Positions 7,686-18,367 of a stretch of DNA of 64,000 nt are shown piece after piece. The stretch is from the NCBI RefSeq assembly GCF_003991905.1, contig NZ_RSCL01000002.1:11436-75435 (forward strand), read 5' to 3'. Position 1 is the first letter of the stretch; each line of letters opens with the position of its first letter. A model generated the notes under the pieces. It did not search any database, had not been told where the DNA came from, and saw only the letters and a program-made list of their open reading frames with translations. The translations under genes and the position numbers were made by a program. The DNA comes from Dulcicalothrix desertica PCC 7102 (GTDB lineage Bacteria; Cyanobacteriota; Cyanobacteriia; Cyanobacteriales; Nostocaceae).

Positions 7686-9942
7686 TATGACTACGGCGCC
7701 TACTGATATGTGGCAGTACTTGCAAAAATTGCTTATATGTCCTAAGCGAGCTACTACTCCTACTATTTTACAAATGGAAGCTGTTGAGTGCGGCGCCGCT
7801 GCCCTAGGAATTATACTCGCTTACTATGGTAAAATAGTACCATTACCCGAATTACGTCGAGAGTGTGGTGTTTCTCGCGATGGCAGTAAAGCTTCTAATA
7901 TGCTGAAAGCTGGGAGGCATTATGGACTCGAAGCAAGGGGTTTCAAAAAAGAACTAGACCAACTTCAAGATTTACGTTTTCCTTATATAGTGTTTTGGAA
8001 CTTCAATCACTTTTTAGTTGTTGAAGGTTTTTCTAACCGACGAGTTTATTTAAATGACCCAGCCAACGGGCGCCGAAGTATACCTTTAGAGGAATTTGAT
8101 TCTGGATATACTGGAGTTGTACTGACGATGCAACCCAGCTTTGAGTTTACTAAAGGTGGATATAAGACTAATATATTAACATCCTTATGGCAACGTTTAC
8201 AAGGCGCCACTGCGGCGATACTTTACTGTATAATTGCAGGATTCTTTTTAGCAATTATTGGACTTGCTGTACCAGTATTCAGCCAGGTATTTGTAGATGA
8301 AATTCTGGTGAAAGGACAACATCATTGGATACGACCTTTACTAGTAGGGTTAGTTGTCATAGCAATAGTTCAAGGATGGTTAGTGCAACTACGATTACGA
8401 CATTTACGGCGCCTAAAAAGTAAATTATGTGTGGGAATGTCGAGTCGTTTTTTGTGGCATATACTGCGTTTACCGATAAGTTTTTATGACCAAAGATTTT
8501 CTGGAGAAATCAGTGACCGTACTAACCTTAACGATGAAGTTGCTGACGCACTTTCTGGAAAGGTTGCAACCACAGTAATTGACTCAGTAATGGTATGTTT
8601 TTACACGCTTGTCATGTTTCAGTACGATTGGCTACTTAGCTTAGTCATTGTCAGCTTTGCGGCTATAAATTTTTTAACATTACAATGGATTGGGCGCCAG
8701 CGTGTAGATGCAAATCAATTATTACAGCAAGAACAAGGCAAAGCATCGGGAGCATCTATAGCTGCTCTCCAAGGTATAGAAACACTAAAAGCATCAGGTT
8801 TAGAATCAGATTTCTTTTCTAAGTGGTCAGGTTATTATACAAAAGCAATTAATTCACAACAAGACTTGGAAAGTATAAACCAGATACTTTCTGCATTACC
8901 AAGACTTTTGAGCGCGCTCTCATCTATGCTTCTAATCGTTTTTGGCGGTTGGAGAGTGATGAGTGGACATATGAGTATCGGAATGCTAGTAGCTTTTCAA
9001 GGACTTGTACAAAACTTTGAAAGCCCAATTAATAATCTTGTTGGCTTCAGTAAAACCCTGCAAGAACTAGAAAGTAATTTAATTCGTTTGGATGATATTT
9101 TATGTAACCCAATCGATTCACAAGTTGAGCAAAGAAACCTGAGCTTAGAACAAGAGCAAGGTAAGCAAAGTCAATTATCACCTTACTCTGTACGACCAAA
9201 ATTACAAGGATATGTTGAACTGCGAAACGTCACATTCGGCTTTAATCACCTAGAATCTCCTTTAATTGAAAATTTTAATCTTGTTATTAAACCAGGACAG
9301 CGAGTTGCTTTAGTTGGCACCAGCGGTTCAGGAAAATCTACTATTGCTAAACTAGTATCTGGACTTTATCAACCTTGGTCTGGAGAAATTTTATTTGATA
9401 ATAGTGTTTGCCAACAACATCATATATTAACTAACTCCATTTCTTTGGTCGAGCAAGAAATTTTGCTGTTTAGCGGAACTGTTAGAGACAATTTAACTCT
9501 TTGGGATACAACCGTATCAGAAAAGAATATAATTCGAGCTTGTAAAGATGCGGCAATTGATGATGTGGTTTGTGCAATGTCTGGGGGATACGATGCCGAG
9601 TTGATTGAGAATGCAGCAAATTTGAGTGGAGGTCAGCGACAAAGGTTAGAAATTGCTCGTGCTTTGGTTAACAACCCTTCAATACTTATTATGGATGAAG
9701 CAACGAGTGCCTTAGATACAGAAACCGAAAAAATTATTGACGAGAATTTACGAAAGAGGGGTTGCAGCTGTTTAATTGTTGCACATCGATTAAGCACTAT
9801 CCGAGACTGTGACCAAATCATTGTTCTTGAACATGGAAAGGTTGTGCAACAAGGTACCCACGAACAACTTTGGCAGTTAGATGGTGCATACTCAAGCTTA
9901 ATTCGTACCGAAGGTGAAGCACTCAGTAAGGAGGAATTATAA
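7672..9942 (+). CDS. C39 peptidase / ABC transporter (bacteriocin processing and export)
   Basis: A 756-residue protein that should cut double-glycine leaders and export the core. The N-terminal C39 peptidase has the catalytic Cys at about residue 40 (QMEAVECGAAAL), His at about 113 (FNHFLVVEG) and Asp in LNDPA. Six membrane segments follow (about 165-440). The ATPase domain has Walker A GTSGSGKST, signature NLSGGQRQR, Walker B ILIMDEATSALD and the H-loop AHRLSTI. The GTG start at 7672 has GAGG 7 bases upstream and overlaps the HlyD gene by 14 bases; an ATG at 7687 is the alternative. The intact catalytic triad, together with the GG leaders of the divergent peptides, makes these peptides the likely substrates. 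Confidence 0.9.
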   Translation: MVHTNMTTAPTDMWQYLQKLLICPKRATTPTILQMEAVECGAAALGIILAYYGKIVPLPELRRECGVSRDGSKASNMLKAGRHYGLEARGFKKELDQLQDLRFPYIVFWNFNHFLVVEGFSNRRVYLNDPANGRRSIPLEEFDSGYTGVVLTMQPSFEFTKGGYKTNILTSLWQRLQGATAAILYCIIAGFFLAIIGLAVPVFSQVFVDEILVKGQHHWIRPLLVGLVVIAIVQGWLVQLRLRHLRRLKSKLCVGMSSRFLWHILRLPISFYDQRFSGEISDRTNLNDEVADALSGKVATTVIDSVMVCFYTLVMFQYDWLLSLVIVSFAAINFLTLQWIGRQRVDANQLLQQEQGKASGASIAALQGIETLKASGLESDFFSKWSGYYTKAINSQQDLESINQILSALPRLLSALSSMLLIVFGGWRVMSGHMSIGMLVAFQGLVQNFESPINNLVGFSKTLQELESNLIRLDDILCNPIDSQVEQRNLSLEQEQGKQSQLSPYSVRPKLQGYVELRNVTFGFNHLESPLIENFNLVIKPGQRVALVGTSGSGKSTIAKLVSGLYQPWSGEILFDNSVCQQHHILTNSISLVEQEILLFSGTVRDNLTLWDTTVSEKNIIRACKDAAIDDVVCAMSGGYDAELIENAANLSGGQRQRLEIARALVNNPSILIMDEATSALDTETEKIIDENLRKRGCSCLIVAHRLSTIRDCDQIIVLEHGKVVQQGTHEQLWQLDGAYSSLIRTEGEALSKEEL

Positions 9943-9943
9943 G

Positions 9944-12607
9944 ATGGAATTACAAGAGCAGTTATATCAACTTAAAGGTAATGAACCGATACTTCTAAAC
10001 GACCCACAAGCACTTTGGCAAATTCAATCTGGTTCCATTTCTTTATTTGTCGTCACTGTTGATAATGGTATTATTCAAGGAAATCGCCGTTATTTATTTA
10101 GCTGTAACCCAGGTGAAGCGCTGTTTGGAAGTTTAAAATACAGCGATAATCAACACCGTCAGATTTTAGCGGTACCAATTGGGACAGCAGAACTTCTTAA
10201 AGTAAATATTCAAAATATAAATCATTATCAAAACCTAAGTACCTTAGTTAAAGTTTGGTGTAATAAATGTAAAGCTGCGCTTAATGATGAATTTAAGTTT
10301 AACATTGATTTGACAAGTAACAACATTCAGAAGTTGCTTGAACGATTAGCGCAGTTTCATATTGAGTTTTTTGATTGTATTGATTTTGTCGAACAGCAAG
10401 AAGCGCTAGAAGAAATACAACGTTTACAAGCACGGGAACATCTTAATCGTCAAGTCACAAAACAAGCTTTAGAAGAATTAGCGTCTTCTCTCAATCACGA
10501 AAAACAAAACTCCTTTTTAGCAGAAACACACGATTCTCCATTATTATATGTTGCTGGTGCCGTCGGGAAAGCTTTAGGAATAAATATTCATCCACCTGCT
10601 AGTTTAGATGAGCTAAAAACAAAAGAACCTCTCGAAGCAATAGTTAGAGCTTCAAAAGTGCGAATGCGACGAGTGCTGTTGCAAGAAAATTGGTGGAAAA
10701 ACGACTGTGGAGCAATGGTTGCTTTTACAAGCGAAGACGACCGACCAATAGCTTTGCTCCCAGTTTCTCCAACTTCTTACCAAATGCTTGACCCAATAGA
10801 GCAAACTCGTGCAACTGTAAATGAACGTAGAGCTTTGCTTTTATCACCTGTAGCGTATACATTTTATCGCTCTTTACCAAATCAAGTTCTCAACGCGAAA
10901 GATTTATTTAAGTTTATCCTTTTTGGTCGTAGTCGAGATTTAGTAATTATTTTACTTACTAGTATTGGCGCCGTATTACTGGGAATGGTAACACCCCAAG
11001 CAACTGCCATTATAATGGATAACGCCATTCCAGATGGTGACAAAAATTTAATAATGCAAATTGGAGTGGGATTATTAGTTACTACCTTTGCAACAACAAT
11101 ATTTAAATTAATCCAAGGGTTTGCTATTCTGCGTGTAGAAACAGCATCTGATGTCTCTGCTCAAGCAGCTGTATGGGATAGATTACTGAGACTTCCGGTA
11201 TCTTTTTTTCGACAGTACACTACAGGTGACCTTCACAACCGAGTTTTATCGATTCATAATATTCGGCGCCGACTTAGTGGTAGTACTTTAGTAAATCTAA
11301 TCACTGGTTTATTTGCTTTATTTTATTTAGGGCAATTATTTTATTATAATGTAAATTTAGCGATAATTGGTGTACTTGTAGCTGTAGTTACAGTTATTAT
11401 CATTATTATGAGTAGTGTAATGCTTTTCGATAAAGTACGTCCACTACTCGAATTAGAAGGAGATATTTTTGGACAGAAAGTACAGTTAATCAATGGAATA
11501 TCTAAATTACGTGTAGCTGGAGCAGAAGAGCGTGCTTTTGCAGCATGGAGTAAAAAATATAGTCGCCAAGTAAAATTAGAAATTAGTAAGCAAAAAGTCG
11601 AAGACTCCGTTACACTTATAAATACAGTAATCCCGACATTAACAAATGCTGCCTTATTTTGGTTTACAGTGCAAATGATGGCGCCGTCGCAATCATCCAG
11701 TGTCGGACTTACTATTGGTACTTTTTTAGCTTTTAATACAGCATTTGATACCTTTATTGAAGGAACTTCTGAATTAAGCAACACACTTACAGAAACTTTG
11801 CAAGTAGTACCCGAATGGAAGCGAACTCTGCCAATTCTCGAAACATTAACAGAAGTAAATTCTAATAAACGCAATCCAGGTATACTTACTGGTAAAATTG
11901 CAATGGAGCGCGTTAGTTTTCGTTATCTTCAAGATAAACCGCTAGTTTTAGATAACGTTAGTTTTTCTGTAGAACCTGGAGAGTTTATTGCTTTTGTCGG
12001 CACTTCTGGAAGTGGTAAATCAACTTTATTAAGACTACTACTAGGTTTTGAAAACTTGGATTCTGGTAATATTTACTACTCAGGTCAAGACTTGTCCAAA
12101 TTAGATATCGAAGCGGTGCGCCGACAAATGGGTGTAGTCTTACAAAATGGTCACCTTCAATCGGCTTCTATTTTTGATAATATTGCAGGTGGCGCCAATC
12201 TTACACTAGACGAAGCGTGGGAAGCAGCAGAAATGGCAGGATTTGCCTCGGATATAGCGATGATGCCAATGGATATGCACACAATTGTTAGTGAAGGAGG
12301 TAATAACCTTTCGGGAGGGCAACGTCAACGCTTGCTTATCGCGCGCGCATTAGCACTAAAACCAAAAATTTTACTCTTTGATGAAGCAACCAGTGCTTTA
12401 GACAATAAAACCCAAGCAATAGTCAGTGAAAGTTTAGATAAACTGCAAGTAACGCGAATAGTTATTGCCCATCGTCTCAGCACTATCCGTTCAGCCAACC
12501 GCATATACGTACTTCAAGCTGGTCGCATCATACAACAAGGAACTTTTTCCGAACTTGCCCTAGAAACAGGGTTGTTTGCTCAACTGATGCAAAGGCAAAT
12601 AGCTTAA
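9944..12607 (+). CDS. Second ABC transporter ATP-binding/permease of the bacteriocin export system
   Basis: An 887-residue partner ABC transporter without a C39 domain. The first 300 residues are a non-membrane region; its start (LWQIQSGSISLFVV ... CNPGEALFG) looks like a degenerate cyclic-nucleotide-binding fold. Membrane segments lie at about 330-600. The ATPase part has GTSGSGKSTLLRLL, NLSGGQRQRLL and ILLFDEATSALD. The start at 9944 follows AAGGAGG with 10 bases spacing and comes directly after the stop of the C39 transporter. This domain plan (long N-terminal extension plus exporter) is that of the second ABC subunit in NHLM systems. It probably forms a heteromer or an alternative transporter with its neighbour. 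Confidence 0.88.
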   Translation: MELQEQLYQLKGNEPILLNDPQALWQIQSGSISLFVVTVDNGIIQGNRRYLFSCNPGEALFGSLKYSDNQHRQILAVPIGTAELLKVNIQNINHYQNLSTLVKVWCNKCKAALNDEFKFNIDLTSNNIQKLLERLAQFHIEFFDCIDFVEQQEALEEIQRLQAREHLNRQVTKQALEELASSLNHEKQNSFLAETHDSPLLYVAGAVGKALGINIHPPASLDELKTKEPLEAIVRASKVRMRRVLLQENWWKNDCGAMVAFTSEDDRPIALLPVSPTSYQMLDPIEQTRATVNERRALLLSPVAYTFYRSLPNQVLNAKDLFKFILFGRSRDLVIILLTSIGAVLLGMVTPQATAIIMDNAIPDGDKNLIMQIGVGLLVTTFATTIFKLIQGFAILRVETASDVSAQAAVWDRLLRLPVSFFRQYTTGDLHNRVLSIHNIRRRLSGSTLVNLITGLFALFYLGQLFYYNVNLAIIGVLVAVVTVIIIIMSSVMLFDKVRPLLELEGDIFGQKVQLINGISKLRVAGAEERAFAAWSKKYSRQVKLEISKQKVEDSVTLINTVIPTLTNAALFWFTVQMMAPSQSSSVGLTIGTFLAFNTAFDTFIEGTSELSNTLTETLQVVPEWKRTLPILETLTEVNSNKRNPGILTGKIAMERVSFRYLQDKPLVLDNVSFSVEPGEFIAFVGTSGSGKSTLLRLLLGFENLDSGNIYYSGQDLSKLDIEAVRRQMGVVLQNGHLQSASIFDNIAGGANLTLDEAWEAAEMAGFASDIAMMPMDMHTIVSEGGNNLSGGQRQRLLIARALALKPKILLFDEATSALDNKTQAIVSESLDKLQVTRIVIAHRLSTIRSANRIYVLQAGRIIQQGTFSELALETGLFAQLMQRQIA

Positions 12608-13170
12608 CACACCGATTTCTCGTATTAGGGCTTAGAAACCGGGCTTTTTAACTTTGTAGAGACCTTACATGTTCGGTCTCTACATGTATCGCATAAACGC
12701 GAAATATGCTGTAAGTTAAAATGCGTAAATTTTACACATATGAATACTAGATAGAACATCTGAAACAGTTATCATCTTCTGCTTGTGTGATAAAGGCACA
12801 GCAATTTTCTGCTCATTAGATGAAAGTTTTCTAACCCTGGTGCAAAATGTGAGTTAATCGAATATCATTTTACCAAAGCAAATATAGTACATACGCTTTA
12901 CTTGGTACTAAAAATAGTTACTCAAAAACTTTTCCCATTATTGCATAATTGACTGCTAGTTCCGCCCATAGATAAGTAGAGCTTTGTGGATGTTGACTTT
13001 GAGTATAACCAATAGGACTTCATTGTAAAAAATGTATAGTCTATTTAGGATAAAACCTTAACAAAATTAACACCTTAGGTAGAACAGTTGACCGAATAGC
13101 AAAGTGCTTGAGTTGGCTTTTAAAGACTCAACCGTTTTTGGCTTTTCAAATCTACACTTTATATATAATT
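12608..13170. other. Spacer with a small hairpin repeat
   Basis: No gene is seen. It holds an inverted repeat TGTAGAGACC / GGTCTCTACA at 12655-12684, a variant of the palindrome at 42518-42547, and a sequence GGTGCAAAATGTGAGT near 12840 that resembles a worn IS701-type terminal repeat. The promoter of the downstream sigma-like operon should lie in the last 150 bases. Confidence 0.5.
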
Positions 13171-14667
13171 ATGAAAAAGCGTGATAGTATTAACCAAAAA
13201 TTTTCAACATTTGTTCAATTTACAGAAGCAGATAATATTACCTCTGTATCTTGGCAAGTTGACGTAGAGTTAGAGAGGCATATAAAGAAAATAAGGCAGT
13301 CTGACTGTGAAGCAAAGGAACAATTTTGGGCATTATATTTTCTTAAAAGCATACTCCAGGTGCCACAAGTTGAAAAAGAGAAATCATTGCTAAATAATTG
13401 TATTTATCAAGATAATCAATTAGAAAATTCACGAGACTATTCTTTAAAAGCGGAGAAGCACTTATTTGCATATTTACAAGAGTCTTGCTTATGGGCTGCA
13501 TATAAAGTTTATAAAAAATTTACTTTGATTAGATATAAGTATCCTTTGGAAGAATGTTTCCAAATAGCTTGTATAGGTGCCAAACCATCAAAATTATTTA
13601 AAAATTTTAATTTAAATTACTCTAATAACATAAATAGTTATGCGGTAAAAACACTTATACATTTTATTCAAAATACAATATATTCTCAAGATATAGAAAC
13701 AAAATCTTTAAAATATAGTGATTACGGTCTTTTAAAAGATTTAACAAAAATAGAATTAAAAACGGCTTTTCTTTGGCATGGTATAACTCAGCAAGAAATT
13801 GATTTATATTGTATTGCATGGAAATGCTTTGATGACGTTTATTCTTCTAATAAATTGAAAAGTAGCCGCTCTTTAAATTCCCCAAATTCAGAGCAAATTA
13901 AACAAATTTGTTTTTGCTACAACCTCCGATTACAACAGTTGAATATTTCTGCGATTCCAGCATCGGAAGAAAAAATTCAACAAATGCTATCAACCTGTAT
14001 AAAAGTAGCAAGAGAATATCGTACTAAACGTTTTACACCTTTGGATGACTATGAGAATATACATGGCTTTCAAACAAATATATTAGATAATATTATACAA
14101 GAAGAAAGATGGGAGCAAGTCTTATTTATTTTATCTCAAATTTTTTTATCGATGCCAGAAGCTGGACAAATAATGATTAAACTTTGTAAAGGGTTCAGCT
14201 TAACTCAATCTGAGGTAGCAAATATTTTGAAAGATAAATATTGCGATTTACAAAAACAGTATCAAGTCGCTCGTCAATTAGCCAAGTACAATAGAAATAT
14301 CTTAAAAGATTTTTTGATGCAATGGCAGTTAGTAGAACCTGATATGCCTCTCAATAATGAAAAGGATATTGAAAACATTAAAGAGGCTTTAGATGAATGC
14401 TTACAATTGTATATACAAAAAATATTGAATGATTGTTTAGAATTAATAATTAGCGAATTAAAAAAGGAGAATAATGCTAGAGTAAATGAACAAAACAATC
14501 AAGCAATTATACACCCAAATATAAAAAATAGAGTTATTATAGGTTTTATTGACCAATTAGAACAAGAGATGTCTTTACGTAGCAATTCCTTAGAATCTGT
14601 CGAAGATAAAATCACTATATTTGTAGATGAATGGTTGAAGGCTAAAAGTTATTCTCTAAAATACTAA
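13171..14667 (+). CDS. Sigma-70-family-like regulatory protein upstream of DUF1822/CHAT operon
   Basis: A 498-residue protein resembling a cyanobacterial class of large sigma-70-like factors. Residues about 110-200 look like region 2 (YLQESCLWAAYKVYKKF, then YPLEECFQIACIGA). A helix-turn-helix-like stretch lies near 350-375 (GFSLTQSEVANILKD). I chose ATG 13171 over a TTG at 13108 because the extra residues look unlike the rest. It is followed after 10 bases by a DUF1822 gene and then by a CHAT-CHASE2 gene, apparently one operon. The family link is from memory of similar proteins in Nostocales; core RNA polymerase binding is not proven. Low GC, like its neighbours. Confidence 0.6.
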   Translation: MKKRDSINQKFSTFVQFTEADNITSVSWQVDVELERHIKKIRQSDCEAKEQFWALYFLKSILQVPQVEKEKSLLNNCIYQDNQLENSRDYSLKAEKHLFAYLQESCLWAAYKVYKKFTLIRYKYPLEECFQIACIGAKPSKLFKNFNLNYSNNINSYAVKTLIHFIQNTIYSQDIETKSLKYSDYGLLKDLTKIELKTAFLWHGITQQEIDLYCIAWKCFDDVYSSNKLKSSRSLNSPNSEQIKQICFCYNLRLQQLNISAIPASEEKIQQMLSTCIKVAREYRTKRFTPLDDYENIHGFQTNILDNIIQEERWEQVLFILSQIFLSMPEAGQIMIKLCKGFSLTQSEVANILKDKYCDLQKQYQVARQLAKYNRNILKDFLMQWQLVEPDMPLNNEKDIENIKEALDECLQLYIQKILNDCLELIISELKKENNARVNEQNNQAIIHPNIKNRVIIGFIDQLEQEMSLRSNSLESVEDKITIFVDEWLKAKSYSLKY

Positions 14668-14677
14668 GGAGACAAAA

Positions 14678-15919
14678 ATGGTACTTGGATTTAATGAATT
14701 AAGTGTAATTTATTCAGAGCATTTGTGGTTAAAATTGTCTGAACAGCAAAAAGAAGAGGCATGGATGTTGTCTAATCAAGATTGCTACTCATGCGAAGTA
14801 ACAAGATGGAATGCGTTTTTAAATTGTTTATCTTTAAATACTTTTTTAAGTTATTTAAAAGGAGACCCTGACTTTGAAAATATTTATAAAGTTTTGCCTC
14901 TAGTTGAAAATTTAGATAGTATTTGGGAATTTGTTAATGGTACACTTATAACTGTAGATGAAACTAAACTTGTATTAATACCCAGCGACAAAAGCAATAT
15001 AAGTCATTTTTATATTCCTCAAGAATGGGTTGATATTCCTAATTGGGTTGCACGTTATTATTTGGCTGTTCAAATAAATTTAGATGAAGGATGGTTACGA
15101 ATTTGGGGATGTGCTAGTCATCAACAAATTCGAGAAAAAGCTTGTTTCGACTCAGCAGATAAGGTTTATTGTCTGAGTAGGGAAGAGCTAGTTGCTGATA
15201 TTAATGTAATGTGGGTAGCACAAAAATTTTTACCGTGGCAGGAACTAGAATTTAAACCACTACCTCAGTTATCAGTTACATATATAGAACAGTTACTTAG
15301 TAAACATTTGCATACCAACTCTTATGTCCTACGCTTAGGTGTACCGTTTGAAGAGTGGTCAATATTACTGTCATCTGATGAGTTACGTCAAGATTTATAC
15401 CAACAATGTCTCAATAATAGTCAGATTAAACAATTTCAGAATTTGAAGATTGAAACTAACTTATGCAAATGGTTAGAAAATGCCTTTATTAATGGTTGGT
15501 ACGCACTTGATACTTTATTAAGTCAACAAGGTAAAAGTTTAACTGTTCAATTTAGAAGAGATATGGTATTAAATGAAGTCTTAATTAAAGGCGCCAAGCT
15601 AATTGATTTAGGAATGAATTTAAACAATTCTAAATTTATTCTGCTAGTAGGTATATCTCCAAAGATAGATGACAGATATAGCATTTGTGTGCAATTGCAT
15701 CCTGCAAATGATAATAATTATTTGCCATCTCAAATTAAACTAGTTTTACTATCATCACGAGGAGAGGTGCTTCAAGAGTCAGTATCGAGAAGTTATGACC
15801 ACTATATTCAATTGAAAAGATTTAAGTCTCTCGCGGAGATAAATTTTTCTATACAAGTGGTTCATGGTTATGCTACTATCACAGAAGACTTTGTGTTAAA
15901 ACAGTTTGTCAGTGAATAA
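14678..15919 (+). CDS. DUF1822 family protein
   Basis: A 413-residue protein of a cyanobacterial family of unknown function. The central part has the Trp-rich block EWVDIPNWVARYYLAVQ and GWLRIWGCASHQQI. The last 100 residues (from about 305, LIDLGMNLNNSKFILLVG) form a domain also seen at the C-termini of the proteins at 30255-31511 and 35349-36389. The ribosome site AAGGAG is ideal (AAGGAGACAAAAATG). It lies between a sigma-like gene and a CHAT-CHASE2 gene with 10- and 2-base gaps, so the three are surely co-transcribed. I infer a role as adaptor between the regulator and the caspase-like protein. Confidence 0.75.
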   Translation: MVLGFNELSVIYSEHLWLKLSEQQKEEAWMLSNQDCYSCEVTRWNAFLNCLSLNTFLSYLKGDPDFENIYKVLPLVENLDSIWEFVNGTLITVDETKLVLIPSDKSNISHFYIPQEWVDIPNWVARYYLAVQINLDEGWLRIWGCASHQQIREKACFDSADKVYCLSREELVADINVMWVAQKFLPWQELEFKPLPQLSVTYIEQLLSKHLHTNSYVLRLGVPFEEWSILLSSDELRQDLYQQCLNNSQIKQFQNLKIETNLCKWLENAFINGWYALDTLLSQQGKSLTVQFRRDMVLNEVLIKGAKLIDLGMNLNNSKFILLVGISPKIDDRYSICVQLHPANDNNYLPSQIKLVLLSSRGEVLQESVSRSYDHYIQLKRFKSLAEINFSIQVVHGYATITEDFVLKQFVSE

Positions 15920-15921
15920 CC

Positions 15922-18282
15922 ATGACTAAATTAGTCGTGTTGAATTTAGGAAAAGGTGATTTAAATCAAGGTTTCGCTAGTGTGACAGCTCAATTGTATG
16001 ACTCTAGCAGTAGGGTTCCGATACAATTTACAGGTAGTTTAGAAGCTTCACCAAAACTAGCTGAACTTTACAAACGCTGGTGTTTACTTTACCAATTATT
16101 GCATGATAGTTTATCTTATACGGGTCGCTCTAAAAGGTCGTCTCAACCAAAAGAAATAGAGATTGATTCGGAGGATGTAACAAATGTTTCTTCAATTGAA
16201 TTTAGCTTATTATGTGAAGATTTATGTCAAGAAATTAATACCTGGTTAAAAACTGAGTCTTTCCGTAATATCGAACAAAAGTTACGAACAAAACTGCATC
16301 ATCTAGATGAAGTTAGAATAATTCTACAAGCAAGGGATGATGAAGTTATTAGACTTCCCTGGCATTTATGGGATTTCTTTGAGGATTATCAAAATGCAGT
16401 TTTAGCATTTGGTGTGTCGGAGATAAACTTAGTACAATCTGAACGTAAAGTTTCTACTGGTAAAGTTAGAATTTTAGCAATTTTGGGTAATAGTGAAGGA
16501 ATTGATATACAAAAAGACCGAAAAATATTAGAACAGTTACCCAGAACGGAAATAGTATTTTTAGTACAACCACGACGATTTGAGTTAGATAAATATTTGT
16601 GGGATCAACATGGTTGGGATATTTTATTTTTTGCGGGGCACGGTACAAGTAGTTTAGAATGTAAAACAGGTAGAATTTATATTAATCAAACTGAGAGTTT
16701 AACTATTACTCAGTTAAAAAATGCGTTGAAAACTGCTATTTCACGGGGTTTGCAATTAGCAATTTTTAATTGTTGCGACGGTTTAGGATTAGCTAAAGAA
16801 TTATTATCTTTAAATATTGGGCAAATAATTGTGATGCGTGAACCTGTACCAGATGTAGTAGCGCAATCATTTTTAAAGCAATTTTTAGAAGCGTTTACAG
16901 CAGGTGAGTCGCTGTATATTGCGATGCGACAAGCAAGCGAAAGACTACAAGGTTTAGAAAGTGAGTTTCCTTGTGCAAGTTGGATACCAGTAATTTGTCA
17001 AAATCCTGCTATTATACCTATAACTTGGAGTCAATTAGTTACTAAATCTACTCCAAGTCCAGTAAATTCTTTTGTTTTAAGTACTGGTTTAGCAGTAACT
17101 GCTTTTGTTTTCGGGATAAAAATGTTGGGTTTTTGGCAGTTATGGGAATTAAATGCATTCGATGCGCTAATGCGCGCGCGTCCCATAGAACCAATAGACA
17201 ATCGCATTTTATTAGTAACTGTTACAGAAGCAGACGTGCAAGCTCAACCAGTAAACGAAAGGAGGGGAGCATCGATATCTGAAAGAACTTTAGATAGGGT
17301 GATAGGAAAGTTACAGCAGTTTAATCCTCGTGTAATTGGTTTAGACATTTATCGTGAGAATTCCATTTCTAAAGACTATAAGAACTTGAGCGCGTTGCAA
17401 AAAAGTAACCGCTTTATTACTGTTTGTAAATCAGGTGAAGATGAAACAGACCCAGGAGTTCCACCGCCACCAGAAGTCCCCTTACAAAATCTTAGTTTTA
17501 GCGATATAATTACTGATGTAGATACTGTTATTCGTCGTCAATTATTATCTATGGCGCCTGCGACTAACGTAGCTGTTAAGTGTAAACCAGATAAATCTTT
17601 CGGTTTTCGCGTTGCAACTCGTTATTTACAATTTGAAGGAATAGAAGCAACATTAAATTCTGATGATAACTGGTTAATTGGTAAAGAAGTTTTTCAAAGT
17701 TTAGAAGAAAATAGCGGTGGTTATCATCAAATAGATAGTCGAGGTTATCAAGTTTTACTTAATTGGCGCACCTCTAACCCTTTCATAAAAAAAGTTACAA
17801 TTAGCGACATATTAAATAATCAACTTACTGCCGCAACCGTAAAAAACCGTATCGTTTTAATTGGCACAACAGCAGAAAGCTTTAATGATCAACGCTGGCT
17901 TACACCTTATAGTACTAATAAATTACCTTACAAACAAACAACTGGGCTAGTAGTACAAGCCCATATGGTTAGTCAAATTATTAGCGCTGTATTGGATAAT
18001 CGCCCTTTATTATGGGTATTACCAAAATGGAGCGAATTTGTTTGGTTGTGGTGTTGGTCTATCATAGGGTGTTTAATAGCTTGGAAAATTCAATCTCAAT
18101 GGTACTTAGTAATTCATTTAACTCTTGGTTATGGAATTTTATATAGCTTATGTCTTTTATTTTTAATACAAGGTCTTTGGATACCTTGCATACCAGCCGT
18201 TTTTGCTTTTTCAGGTAGTTATTTAATTGTGACTATATATACTAAACACTTTTCGATAATAAATAATTGTAAAGATAAGTAA
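15922..18282 (+). CDS. CHAT-CHASE2 membrane sensor protein
   Basis: A 786-residue protein. Residues 1-155 are an N-terminal domain shared with the protein at 37385-42034 (both have IRLPWHLWDFF / HRLPWQEWSFF). The CHAT caspase-like domain spans about 160-365, with the predicted catalytic His at about 240 (FFAGHGTSS) and Cys at about 284 (FNCCDGLGLA). A membrane segment lies near 385-410, then a CHASE2 sensory domain (DALMRARPIEPIDNRILLV ... RVIGLDIYREN), which is normally extracytoplasmic. Three membrane helices lie near 690-780 and nothing after. CHASE2 is usually followed by an output domain; here the likely output is the N-terminal CHAT. I infer an environment-gated protease or scaffold. 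Last gene of the operon beginning at 13171, with the DUF928 gene 86 bases further on. Confidence 0.82.
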   Translation: MTKLVVLNLGKGDLNQGFASVTAQLYDSSSRVPIQFTGSLEASPKLAELYKRWCLLYQLLHDSLSYTGRSKRSSQPKEIEIDSEDVTNVSSIEFSLLCEDLCQEINTWLKTESFRNIEQKLRTKLHHLDEVRIILQARDDEVIRLPWHLWDFFEDYQNAVLAFGVSEINLVQSERKVSTGKVRILAILGNSEGIDIQKDRKILEQLPRTEIVFLVQPRRFELDKYLWDQHGWDILFFAGHGTSSLECKTGRIYINQTESLTITQLKNALKTAISRGLQLAIFNCCDGLGLAKELLSLNIGQIIVMREPVPDVVAQSFLKQFLEAFTAGESLYIAMRQASERLQGLESEFPCASWIPVICQNPAIIPITWSQLVTKSTPSPVNSFVLSTGLAVTAFVFGIKMLGFWQLWELNAFDALMRARPIEPIDNRILLVTVTEADVQAQPVNERRGASISERTLDRVIGKLQQFNPRVIGLDIYRENSISKDYKNLSALQKSNRFITVCKSGEDETDPGVPPPPEVPLQNLSFSDIITDVDTVIRRQLLSMAPATNVAVKCKPDKSFGFRVATRYLQFEGIEATLNSDDNWLIGKEVFQSLEENSGGYHQIDSRGYQVLLNWRTSNPFIKKVTISDILNNQLTAATVKNRIVLIGTTAESFNDQRWLTPYSTNKLPYKQTTGLVVQAHMVSQIISAVLDNRPLLWVLPKWSEFVWLWCWSIIGCLIAWKIQSQWYLVIHLTLGYGILYSLCLLFLIQGLWIPCIPAVFAFSGSYLIVTIYTKHFSIINNCKDK

Positions 18283-18367
18283 TATCTGAGAAAAATCATA
18301 CGTAAATCATGCATAATTTGGATTTTTCGCTACTACTGAGTATATAGCGTGACAAGATTTTCTAACC

